Positions 9,144 to 17,759 of a DNA stretch of 64,000 nucleotides are shown here, one piece after another. The notes beneath the pieces are model-generated. The model was not told the DNA's origin, did not search any database, and saw only the letters and a list, made by a program, of their open reading frames with translations. The first letter of the stretch is position 1; every line of letters starts with the position of its first letter. The translations under genes and the position numbers were made by a program. Origin of the DNA: Pectinatus cerevisiiphilus (lineage in GTDB: Bacteria > Bacillota > Negativicutes > Selenomonadales > Selenomonadaceae); contig NZ_SMAA01000003.1 in assembly GCF_004341685.1 (NCBI RefSeq), positions 1-64,000 of the forward strand, read 5' to 3'.

Positions 9144-10050
9144 TTTGTTTGTCTCCCTCAGTATAGCTTTTTATTGCCTGATGATGTTCTACTGATTTCC
9201 AGCGGTCATGCAACCAAAACCATTCTTCTGGGTATTCTCTTATATGGTCTTCGATTTGCTTCGTAATTATCATAGTTGTTTTACGGATATCAGCATGTTT
9301 GTTTGCTGTCTTTTCTACAAAGATCGGTTTGTGAATAATAACTTTATGTGTTCTTTTAGGGCCTTTGACTATAAAAATAGGGATGATAGGGGCATTATTG
9401 TGGCGGGCAATTGTAGCTGCCCCGTGAGCGCAGGAAGCATCTCTGCCCAAAAAAGGCATAACTATGCCATCCTCAGCAGCATCCTGATCCATAATAAGGC
9501 CAATAAGCCATCCCTTAGCAATCATTTTGAACATATTTCTTACATCATATTTATACATGACATACATGCCAATTAAAGCCCGGTATTCATTCATAAAACG
9601 GTCAGCACCGTGGTTGGATTGTTCTTGTGCGACACCAACAAGTTTATAACCATTTTGCGCTAGTGCGCCGCCTAAAAGCTCCCAATTATCACTGTGTGCA
9701 GCAGCGATGATGCCACCACGGCCAAGTTTTAAGGCCTCATCAAGATTCTCTGCGCCAATTAAGGTGACATATTTATTCATATTATAACGCATTATCGGGA
9801 AACGCAAAACCTCAACAATCATAGGGCCAAATTTTGTCCAGCTTTTTTTGGCGATTCTTACTGCTGACGGTTTATCTATATTAAGACTTAATATAACATT
9901 ATTCACAGCCATTTTTTTTCTTTTTGCAGGCACCAGATACCATGTTATTGCACCGATAGCATCACCAATAGCATATGAAATTTTTTCAGGTAATAGGCAA
10001 AAAATTTTACTTATTATTTTTAGAATATAATAAAGAGCTATACGAACCAC
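9133..10050 (-). CDS. Late lipid A acyltransferase (LpxL/HtrB family)
   Basis: 305 residues. Adds a secondary acyl chain to the lipid A precursor at the inner face of the cytoplasmic membrane. One N-terminal hydrophobic segment (about 5-40) anchors it. The catalytic H-x4-E motif is HSDNWE at 119-124, and EEWFWLHDRWK near the C-terminus is typical of the family. The frame begins at GTG 10050; no well-spaced ribosome site is seen, so the exact start is uncertain. It follows the waaC-like gene after 63 bases and overlaps the Stealth gene. It is the only acyltransferase of this type in the window. Confidence 0.9.
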   Translation of the reverse strand: MVRIALYYILKIISKIFCLLPEKISYAIGDAIGAITWYLVPAKRKKMAVNNVILSLNIDKPSAVRIAKKSWTKFGPMIVEVLRFPIMRYNMNKYVTLIGAENLDEALKLGRGGIIAAAHSDNWELLGGALAQNGYKLVGVAQEQSNHGADRFMNEYRALIGMYVMYKYDVRNMFKMIAKGWLIGLIMDQDAAEDGIVMPFLGRDASCAHGAATIARHNNAPIIPIFIVKGPKRTHKVIIHKPIFVEKTANKHADIRKTTMIITKQIEDHIREYPEEWFWLHDRWKSVEHHQAIKSYTEGDKQNAK

Positions 10051-10113
10051 CCTCTCATTGTACTTAGCAGATAGAATTATTAAGCAGAAAATAAAATTTT
10101 TACAGTTAGGCTG

Positions 10114-11145
10114 TTACCGGGATTTATCCTGTTTTAAAATAGTTGTTAATTTATTTATTACTTGCTGCGGTTTAATGCTTGCAAGACAATCACGATTAAA
10201 ACGGCATTTTCTTTTCCAGCAATGTTTGCAATCGTAAGGAACTTCGATAGCATTCTCTTTTTGTTTATAAGGGCCATTCCGCTTCGCATCAGTCGGTCCC
10301 ATTAGCATAATTGCTGGAGTATTAAGCGCAGCCGCCATATGGAGATTACCCGTATCACCACCGATTACTGCATTGGCATTTTTTAATATATAGGCTAATT
10401 CTTTTAATGCTGTTTTACCAACGAGATTAATGACGTCACCTAACGTATCTTTTTTTATACTGGCAGCAATATTTTCATCAATATTACCATATCCCGCCAG
10501 AATAGTCACAATGTGCTTTTGATGGCACCAATTTGCTAATTCAGCGAAATAGCTGGCTGGCCAACGTTTGTTGGCCCAATTTGCACCGACGACAAGCACT
10601 ACATATGTTTCTTTTAAAGTTAATTTACCGGAGAGAAGTAACTGTGCTCGCATAATATTATCATTTGTAATGCCGAGAGGAAAAGATAAATCTTCCGTAT
10701 TGCAGCCTAAGGAACGTACAACATCTAAATAACGCTCCACTATATGACCATTACGATTTTTTCCGCTTACCGGTGTACTGATAAGACCGCTCCCTTCACG
10801 CATATCTGCGTAACCAATTTTTTGGCGGGCATGTGCGAGAAAAGCAACTAAGGCTGATTTTAAAAGACCTTGCAGATCAATACTGATATCGTAATGCCGT
10901 TTATTAAGTGTTGCTGAGAATGGTTTTACATATTTAAGAAAACTGATAAAAGAGTTTAACTTTTTCCGGTCAAAAATAATGACTTCATCAATAGCAGGGC
11001 TATCTTTGACTATATCGGCAGCCACAGGAGAAACCACCCATGTCAGATGGCAATCCGGCCATGTCTTTTTTATAGAGGCTGATACTGGCAAAGCATGAAT
11101 GACATCACCAATAGCGCTTAATTTTATTATAAGAATATTTTTCAT
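10114..11145 (-). CDS. waaC: LPS heptosyltransferase I (WaaC-like, GT9)
   Basis: 343 residues. Transfers L,D-heptose from ADP-heptose to Kdo of the inner core. The N-terminus ILIIKLSAIGDVIHALPV and SIDLQGLLKSALVAFLA with ARQKIGYADMREGS are characteristic of WaaC; GGDTGNLHMAAAL and LMGPTDAKRNGPY form the ADP-heptose site. The C-terminus carries a cysteine cluster (C-x2-C-x4-C-x5-C). It starts two bases after hldC with no clear SD sequence, so it probably relies on translational coupling. Its place directly after the ADP-heptose genes supports the call. Confidence 0.85.
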   Translation of the reverse strand: MKNILIIKLSAIGDVIHALPVSASIKKTWPDCHLTWVVSPVAADIVKDSPAIDEVIIFDRKKLNSFISFLKYVKPFSATLNKRHYDISIDLQGLLKSALVAFLAHARQKIGYADMREGSGLISTPVSGKNRNGHIVERYLDVVRSLGCNTEDLSFPLGITNDNIMRAQLLLSGKLTLKETYVVLVVGANWANKRWPASYFAELANWCHQKHIVTILAGYGNIDENIAASIKKDTLGDVINLVGKTALKELAYILKNANAVIGGDTGNLHMAAALNTPAIMLMGPTDAKRNGPYKQKENAIEVPYDCKHCWKRKCRFNRDCLASIKPQQVINKLTTILKQDKSR

Positions 11146-11147
11146 TA

Positions 11148-11618
11148 TTAGTTATAAATTTCTTTAATTTTTTTTATTATTTTAGTAGTAGAACAGCCAT
11201 CTACCAAATTTATAAATTCGGCATGGCCGCCGCAGCGCTTTAAGGTTTTTGCCTCTGGTAATGTTTCCAGCGTATAATCGCCGCCCTTTACATAGACATC
11301 AGGCATTACCTTTTCCAGTAATTTTTCTGCGTTCGTTTCATCAAATAGAACAACATAATCCACTGGTTTTAATGCATCTAATACAGCAGCACGTTCTTCC
11401 TCGGGGATTATGGGCCTATTTTTATCTTTCCAGCGTTTTACAGAGGCATCTGTATTTAGGCCTACAATCAGGCAATCACCATATGCTGCCGCTTTTTCCA
11501 GATATTTTATATGGCCTGCGTGAATAATATCAAAACAACCATTTGTCAGAACAATTTTTTGGCCAGCGTTTTTTAAAACAGAGCAAAGTAAGGCTATATC
11601 AGCGTTTTTTATAATCAT
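11148..11618 (-). CDS. hldC: D-glycero-beta-D-manno-heptose-1-phosphate adenylyltransferase
   Basis: 156 residues. Makes ADP-heptose from heptose-1-phosphate and ATP, the last transferase step of the heptose precursor path. The nucleotidyltransferase signature GCFDIIHAGH lies at 27-36, with VGLNTDASVKRWKDKNRP and VKGGDY further on. The length equals the C-terminal half of E. coli HldE, so the kinase and adenylyltransferase are separate proteins here. It begins three bases after hldA. Confidence 0.92.
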   Translation of the reverse strand: MIIKNADIALLCSVLKNAGQKIVLTNGCFDIIHAGHIKYLEKAAAYGDCLIVGLNTDASVKRWKDKNRPIIPEEERAAVLDALKPVDYVVLFDETNAEKLLEKVMPDVYVKGGDYTLETLPEAKTLKRCGGHAEFINLVDGCSTTKIIKKIKEIYN

Positions 11619-11621
11619 AGT

Positions 11622-12620
11622 TCACTTTTCCAAAATAAATTTTAATTCGGCGGTAGATACAGTCGCTGTACCTATTTTGCGTACGGCTATTCCCGCAGCA
11701 TAATTTGATAGTTCAGCGGCAAGAAGTGGGGTATTGCCTGCGGCTACAGCTAAGATAAAGGTAGCAACGCATGTATCACCGGCACCAGATACATCGTAAA
11801 CTTCGCTTTTATCTGATACGGGAATATTACTGACTTTCCCATTAGCCTCAAATAATACCATTCCCTTTTCCCCGCAGGTGACAAGTACGCCCTTTGCATT
11901 TAGTTTTTTTAATAGTAAAAAACCAGCTTTATGTAGATCGGCATCTGTATTAATCACCATGTTTACGGCACTAGCCAGCTCCGCATCATTCTGTTTTACA
12001 TAAGTGACACCAATGAAAGCTTGTATATCATAGCGGGAATCGACAATACAGGGAATATTATATTTTCGCGAATAATCTATGACGAACTCACGTATAGCAG
12101 GCGTGATTGTACCACTGCCATAGTCACTTAGGACAATACCTTCACTTTGAGGTAAAAGAGACTGCAATTTTTTTAGCAGTAATTTTTCGTCAAAATCATC
12201 AAGAGGAGTATTATTATCATGGTCAATGCGAACTACTTGCTGGCTGACAGTAGCTCTCCCACCGGCTATAATTCTTGTCTTAGTTATGGTTGTGCGTTTT
12301 GCAGAGGTCAAAAGGCCATCAGTATCAGCGTTGCTATCAGCCAATATTTTTTTAAGACCGGCAGCTGCACTATCATCGCCAAGTATTCCTGCCGCTGCAA
12401 CATTGCCGCTTAACGTCGCAATATTGTTTACTACATTAGCGGCACCGCCGGCAACTATTTTTTGGGCAGCCTGCTGAAGTACTAAAACAGGAGCTTCACG
12501 GGAAATCCGTTCTATCGTTCCGTGTAAATATATATCAGCGACCATATCGCCGATCACTATTATGCGTTTATTGGCTAAGCTGTTGAGGACAATGAGTAAA
12601 TTTTTTTTATTATTTACCAT
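11622..12620 (-). CDS. hldA: D-glycero-beta-D-manno-heptose-7-phosphate kinase
   Basis: 332 residues from the ATG at 12620, which is preceded at good spacing by GGTGA; a GTG at 12629 is an alternative. PfkB/ribokinase family: VAGGAANVVNNIATLSG forms the sugar-binding glycine region and DVSGAGDTCVATF the catalytic GAGD site. It phosphorylates heptose-7-phosphate at C1, the substrate for the bisphosphate phosphatase and then HldC. It is the counterpart of the N-terminal half of E. coli HldE. Its SD overlaps the last codons of lptD. No gmhA, gmhB or hldD is in the window. Confidence 0.92.
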   Translation of the reverse strand: MVNNKKNLLIVLNSLANKRIIVIGDMVADIYLHGTIERISREAPVLVLQQAAQKIVAGGAANVVNNIATLSGNVAAAGILGDDSAAAGLKKILADSNADTDGLLTSAKRTTITKTRIIAGGRATVSQQVVRIDHDNNTPLDDFDEKLLLKKLQSLLPQSEGIVLSDYGSGTITPAIREFVIDYSRKYNIPCIVDSRYDIQAFIGVTYVKQNDAELASAVNMVINTDADLHKAGFLLLKKLNAKGVLVTCGEKGMVLFEANGKVSNIPVSDKSEVYDVSGAGDTCVATFILAVAAGNTPLLAAELSNYAAGIAVRKIGTATVSTAELKFILEK

Positions 12621-12625
12621 ATATA

Positions 12626-14158
12626 TCACCAGTGTACAAGGTTGAATCTAATATGCCAGGAATTTCTTTTTTCACGATATCTAAGTTCCATGTCAAGACA
12701 ATGAAAATCGTGATACCAATAATAATCCCTATCCATTACCTTCATACCATTATCAGCATCAAACTCATTAGCAATAACTATTCTGTCTTTGTCTGTAAGT
12801 TCATAACTGAACCCGGCAGTAACTTTCTTTGAATAATCATCGTAGCCATAATCAAATAGAGAATTTTGCGTTGTTGAACGCGAATAATGATAAGCCGTAT
12901 AAGCAGCAAATTTGGGACTGATATCAGCAACTACTGTGGCATCATAATACAAGTTATTAGAACGGCTCGAATCATAAGATTCATGTATCCACGAATAGCC
13001 GATATCTGGGTATAAACGTACTTTTGGTGAACCAAGATTGATAGGGTTATGTGAGAGACGTACAGTATGGCTTCTGTGCCAGCTTGATTTTACATCATCA
13101 TCCCATTTACCATATTCAGTGGAAAAACCAAAATTAAATCCTGTATCGGCAACAGGGGTATTATAGTCAAAAATTAAAGTTGGCTTTTTTTGTATCCAAA
13201 CATTATTGTCATCTTCGTAATAACCATCTTCCAGACGGACAGAGGCTTTACCGTTAGCCCATTTTACTCCATAGACATTACGCAGATCGTGTTTAGTGTA
13301 ATAATTAAAATCGATATAAGCAATGATTTTGTCATTGAGATTCTGGTCGTAATAATAATTTATATGCAGGCCATCATCGCTATCGTAATTTACATGTATA
13401 GGAATACTATCTTTACTTGTAGCGTTTTTTCCTATAGCTGTTATATAGCGGTCCTTTTTATAAACAACTTGTCCTTTAATCCAGAATTTTGCATTGTAGG
13501 CTATCATATGATCATCAGGCCATATTTCAATTTTATCAGCAGACATATGGTAATCTGGTTTTATTGCCGGACAACGGGTAATAGCACCGTTATATACGAT
13601 CATTTCTTCCGGATAAAATTCTATTTTCTTGCCCCAGATGTGTTCGGTGTCCATAACACCCTTGGCATCTTCCATTTTACCACGTTTAGTATTGTAATTA
13701 TAGCTAGTATTATAACCATCCATGACTACATCCGGTTTCCCAGTCTTTTGGTCACCTATCTGTGCCATATGTGTTTTATCTGGAATAACAGTGTCACCAC
13801 TTTGGGTATTGCCGGAAACTGAGTCGGCAGTCATACGAGAATCTTCGTTAGTTATACGGACATCCCCTTTGGCAAATACATCGCCTGTATGGGTGTCATA
13901 AGAAATATCCTTGCCTTCGAAAATTATTGGGGCAGGTTTTGAAGGATCAATGGGGCGGATGAATTTCTCTTTGGCTATATCAGCACGTAGCGCGGTAAGT
14001 TCTTTATTTTCCCTATGCTGACGGGCATAATCTTTTTGGTCTTGGATATAATTAAGCAGATCAACATCTGTGTCTTCCGCATAGGCATGGGACTGGACTA
14101 CATTAAAAACAGTAGTAAAAGCAGCTAATACAGAGAGTAAATAAATTTTTTTATACAT
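12626..14158 (-). CDS. lptD: LPS-assembly protein LptD (short form)
   Basis: 510 residues; E. coli LptD has 784. A signal peptide ends at about AYA-ED (26-28). Residues 75-240 form an OstA/LptA-type beta-jellyroll (FEGKDISYD, VFAKGDVRIT), and 240-510 are strand-rich with alternating aromatics and a last residue W, as in outer-membrane barrels. It has exactly two cysteines, C196 in TRCPAIKPDYHMSADKI and C487 in DFHCLDMELRY, which look like the two partners of one LptD N-domain/barrel disulfide. ATG with AGGAG 12 bases upstream. It heads the LPS operon. It inserts LPS in the outer leaflet; the partner LptE is not seen here. Confidence 0.8.
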   Translation of the reverse strand: MYKKIYLLSVLAAFTTVFNVVQSHAYAEDTDVDLLNYIQDQKDYARQHRENKELTALRADIAKEKFIRPIDPSKPAPIIFEGKDISYDTHTGDVFAKGDVRITNEDSRMTADSVSGNTQSGDTVIPDKTHMAQIGDQKTGKPDVVMDGYNTSYNYNTKRGKMEDAKGVMDTEHIWGKKIEFYPEEMIVYNGAITRCPAIKPDYHMSADKIEIWPDDHMIAYNAKFWIKGQVVYKKDRYITAIGKNATSKDSIPIHVNYDSDDGLHINYYYDQNLNDKIIAYIDFNYYTKHDLRNVYGVKWANGKASVRLEDGYYEDDNNVWIQKKPTLIFDYNTPVADTGFNFGFSTEYGKWDDDVKSSWHRSHTVRLSHNPINLGSPKVRLYPDIGYSWIHESYDSSRSNNLYYDATVVADISPKFAAYTAYHYSRSTTQNSLFDYGYDDYSKKVTAGFSYELTDKDRIVIANEFDADNGMKVMDRDYYWYHDFHCLDMELRYREKRNSWHIRFNLVHW

Positions 14159-14212
14159 ATAATTTTAATTCTCCTAAAAATAATATCAACTGACTTATAT
14201 TCGTGAATAAAT

Positions 14213-14260
14213 AAAAAAATCCTGCATAATATCTATCAGATAAGATAATATTATGCAGGA
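14213..14260 (-). terminator. Intrinsic terminator of the glycogen operon
   Basis: A 13-bp perfect stem, 14220-14232 with 14248-14260, is followed on the minus strand by seven T (14213-14219). It lies 18 bases after the stop of the GH13-GH77 gene and before lptD, so it separates the glycogen operon from the LPS operon. Confidence 0.85.
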
Positions 14261-14278
14261 TAGTGTCGTAAGAAAAAA

Positions 14279-17200
14279 TTATCTGTTATATTTAGTGCAA
14301 AGATTCGCTAGAAATGCAGCAGATTTTTCTGTGAGACTGCCTGGTAATAAATACCAACGCCAGTTTTTCCCAACAGTGCCGGGGAGATTCATTCGGGCAG
14401 AAGAATCGAGCAGCAGGACGTCTTGGAGTGGTAAAATAACTGTACGGGCATCGCTGTTATAAGCATATTCCATTAATTCCTTGCATAATTTGGCTGCATC
14501 TGCAGTATAAGTATGTAAATGCGCTGCTAAGATAGCTTTATCTTCTGGAGAAAGTGTTTTTGTCAGCCAACCTATAGTAGTGTCATTGTCATGTGTGCCA
14601 GTATATACAATATTATTTTCTGCACAGGAAAAGCCAATACGTTTTTGTTTATTTGGCTGTAATTCAAATTGGAGAACTTTCATACCGGGTAAGTTGCAAT
14701 CATTTTTTAATTTTTCCACATCTGAAGTTATTACACCAAGATCTTCGGCTATAAGGGAAAGGTGTGGAAGTTGTTTTTTTATTGTTTGGAAAAAAACAAG
14801 CCCAGGTCCCTTTTGCCATTTTCCTTCGCGTGCTGTTAAGGCCTTGGCGTCTACGGCCCAATAGGAAGCAAAACCGCGGAAATGATCAAGCCGGATTACA
14901 TCTGTTATTTTTGTTAGTGTACGAAATCTTTCTGTCCACCATTTATAATTATCTTTTGCCATTGCATCCCACCGGTAGTGGGGATTGCCCCATAGCTGGC
15001 CGTCCTTGCTGAAATAATCTGGTGGTACACCAGCAATTGTTATGGGTGAACCATCTTTATCAAGATTGAATAATGTTTGGTTAGCCCAGACATCAGCACT
15101 GTCATGTGAAGGGAAAATAGGCATGTCGCCAATAATTTTTATATCATGCGAATTTGCATATTTCTTTAATTTGTCCCATTGCTTAAAAAATATATATTGG
15201 ACAAATTTTACATAATTTATTTCATCTTGATGAATAACGGCAGCTTCTTTTAAAGCATCAGGTGAGTGCTGTTTTAAGGCTTTAGGCCATTTTGTCCAGG
15301 GAAGATTGCAATAAAATTTTTTTAATGCACTGTAAAGCGCATAATCGTCCAGCCAATATTTTTCGTTGCGACAAAACAAATAAAAAGGTTCGTCTGCCGA
15401 AAAGCGGGAAAAAGCTTTTCGCAACAATTTATCTTTATTTGTCGCTACTGTTGAAAATTCAACAGTAGTGGAATTCTTTACAACTTGATAGAGCTCTTTG
15501 GAAATGAGCAGGCCATCTTGGAGTAGGCTGTCAGGCGAGATAAGCAATTTATTACCGGCAAATACTGAACTCGATTGATAAGGGGACGCACCAAATCCTA
15601 CCGGATTTAGTGGCAGAATTTGCCAATATTTTTGGTTGCCTTGGTGTAGCCAGTCTATAAAAGAAAACGCTGTTTGGCCAAGGTCGCCTATACCATAAGG
15701 TGTATATAAACAGGTGGGGTGAAGTAATATACCACAATTTCGCTTATGGTAAAAAGATGGTTTACTTTGCCGCAAGATTATTCCTGATAATTTTTCTATA
15801 TCAAGTTCTAGCACATCGTTTTGTAAAGGAATGTCAGCTGTTTTATTTAGAACGTCAGTCAGTGCGGAATGACAAAAACCATGTAGGTCAAGCTTAATAT
15901 GGGCCTTTTCTGTGGAACTACGATTGATTATTATAACAAAGGCATCATTTTCTGCAATTTTGCCAAATGCATCCTGATGGTTCCTTATGCAGCGTAGATA
16001 TGCTATTACATCATTTTGTTCCTCAAGAAAAAGAAGTTCACCAGTCTGTAAGGCGATGTGCTGATTTCTCAGTTTGATTAATTTTTTAAACCATTCCCGC
16101 AGGTCTGTATTGTCGGTATCCCATGCATAAGCACCACGATTATAAGGGTCGCGCAGTCCCTGCATACCTATTTCGTCACCGTAATAAATTGAAGGCACAC
16201 CGGGAAAGGTCATTTGCCATAAAGCTGCGAGTCTACTTCTGAGCAGGCCGAGTTTATAATGCGCAGGATCTAATTTATAATGGGCTTGAGCTGTGGCGGG
16301 CATATTTTCATAATTTGCAGCTTCGCCCAGTAAAGTAATTACTCTTTCTACATCATGACTACTAACTAAATTCATCATCGCGTAATAATTATAAATAGGG
16401 TAATTTTCTTTTTGGCTTGTTAGATTAGCGATAGCCATTTTTCCCGTAATGTGCTTAAGTAAAAAATCTAATACTGTTTTACGGAAGGGATAATTCATAG
16501 CGGAATCCATTTCACCGCCGCAAAGGTATTCACGTGAGACACCATAGCTGACCTTGTTTGAGGCATCTTCCCATACCTCACCAATCAGTACAGAATCGGG
16601 TTGAATGCTTTTTAACACCTTATAAAAATGGCGTGAAAATTTTTGCGGTAGCTCATCAATAACATCAAGGCGCCAACCACTTATACCATTTTTCATCCAA
16701 TGACGAAGAACGCTGTTTTCCCCATCAATTATAAAATTCATATATGACGGATCTGTTTCATTGACATTGGGAAGAGTATTAAATCCCCACCAGCTATCAT
16801 ACTCGCATGGATATTTGCGAAACGTATACCAATCATAATACGGTGATGCTTTAGATTGGTAAGCACCGATTGAAGGATAATTGTTATAACGGTTAAAATA
16901 GAGGCTATCACTGCCAGTATGGCTGAATACACCGTCGAGAATAATTCGTATACCCAGCTTTTTAGCATAATGGCATAAGTCTATAAAATCTTCATTAGAA
17001 CCCAAGATGGGATCAATTTTATGATAATTACCAGTATCATAATGATGGTTGCTGGCAGATTCAAAGACAGGATTTAAATAGATTACGGAAATGCCTAAAT
17101 CCTGTAAATAGGGCAGTTTTTCCTTGATGCCGGCAATATTACCACCAAAAAAATCATAAGAGACAATTTCCTTTGTATCGACGTCTTTATAATAATAAGG

Positions 17201-17707
17201 GGTATCATGCCAGTCTGCATGGTAGACCACATTCTTTTTGGGGATTATAGTGCTGCCGTGACGATAAAAACGGTCAGGAAATATTTGGTACATTACGCCA
17301 TGCCTAAACCACGGCGGAGTTGTAGCATCAGCCTGATAGACTGTTATTTGAAAGGAAGCAGGTGATTGATCATACATTTGGCCTATTCCACCAGTATGGT
17401 CAACATTATTTCCATAGAATATGGTGCCTTTTTCTGTCTTGATAATAAAGTAATACCATAAGAGACACCCTTCAGTTGGTGTAGTTATACGACCAGCATA
17501 ATGTTGGGGATTTTGTGGGGAGTTTTGGAGTGATATTATTTTTTCACCCAAATTTTCGTGCCATAACCGAAGAGATACAGATGAGGGTGATTGTTTGGCA
17601 ACAATATCAATTGCTAAAAATATGTCTGCGTCAGTAGTACATGCACCAAAGGGGAAACGATAATAGGGATTATGGGAATCGTGCATTGGTAAAAAGTCTT
17701 CAAGCAA
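14279..17707 (-). CDS. GH13 amylase-like enzyme fused to GH77 4-alpha-glucanotransferase
   Basis: 1142 residues, two enzymes in one chain. Residues 20-125 look like a starch-binding/N domain, about 130-645 a GH13 barrel, about 655-1142 a GH77 MalQ domain. GH13 catalytic residues: region I DGVFSH (D258), nucleophile D348 in GWRLDV, acid/base E377 in GEVWED, H451-D452. GH77: nucleophile D941 in IRLDHFRG, acid/base E988 in IAEDLG, and D1040 in GTHDND. Both halves keep their active-site residues. Start TTG with GAGGTGA at close spacing. Last gene of the glycogen operon, 52 bases after glgA. No separate glgX or malQ is present, so the fusion probably trims and recycles the short branches left by phosphorylase. 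Confidence 0.9.
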   Translation of the reverse strand: MLEDFLPMHDSHNPYYRFPFGACTTDADIFLAIDIVAKQSPSSVSLRLWHENLGEKIISLQNSPQNPQHYAGRITTPTEGCLLWYYFIIKTEKGTIFYGNNVDHTGGIGQMYDQSPASFQITVYQADATTPPWFRHGVMYQIFPDRFYRHGSTIIPKKNVVYHADWHDTPYYYKDVDTKEIVSYDFFGGNIAGIKEKLPYLQDLGISVIYLNPVFESASNHHYDTGNYHKIDPILGSNEDFIDLCHYAKKLGIRIILDGVFSHTGSDSLYFNRYNNYPSIGAYQSKASPYYDWYTFRKYPCEYDSWWGFNTLPNVNETDPSYMNFIIDGENSVLRHWMKNGISGWRLDVIDELPQKFSRHFYKVLKSIQPDSVLIGEVWEDASNKVSYGVSREYLCGGEMDSAMNYPFRKTVLDFLLKHITGKMAIANLTSQKENYPIYNYYAMMNLVSSHDVERVITLLGEAANYENMPATAQAHYKLDPAHYKLGLLRSRLAALWQMTFPGVPSIYYGDEIGMQGLRDPYNRGAYAWDTDNTDLREWFKKLIKLRNQHIALQTGELLFLEEQNDVIAYLRCIRNHQDAFGKIAENDAFVIIINRSSTEKAHIKLDLHGFCHSALTDVLNKTADIPLQNDVLELDIEKLSGIILRQSKPSFYHKRNCGILLHPTCLYTPYGIGDLGQTAFSFIDWLHQGNQKYWQILPLNPVGFGASPYQSSSVFAGNKLLISPDSLLQDGLLISKELYQVVKNSTTVEFSTVATNKDKLLRKAFSRFSADEPFYLFCRNEKYWLDDYALYSALKKFYCNLPWTKWPKALKQHSPDALKEAAVIHQDEINYVKFVQYIFFKQWDKLKKYANSHDIKIIGDMPIFPSHDSADVWANQTLFNLDKDGSPITIAGVPPDYFSKDGQLWGNPHYRWDAMAKDNYKWWTERFRTLTKITDVIRLDHFRGFASYWAVDAKALTAREGKWQKGPGLVFFQTIKKQLPHLSLIAEDLGVITSDVEKLKNDCNLPGMKVLQFELQPNKQKRIGFSCAENNIVYTGTHDNDTTIGWLTKTLSPEDKAILAAHLHTYTADAAKLCKELMEYAYNSDARTVILPLQDVLLLDSSARMNLPGTVGKNWRWYLLPGSLTEKSAAFLANLCTKYNR

Positions 17708-17759
17708 AAAATCACCTCATTGTTAATTTTCAATAGTTTTTTTATATTGGCTAAAATAA

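Noticed and set aside
13190-13822. 210-codon plus-strand frame inside lptD
   Set aside because: It lies wholly antisense to lptD, has a composition of I, F, Y and V expected from the reverse of a strand-rich protein, and no ribosome site.
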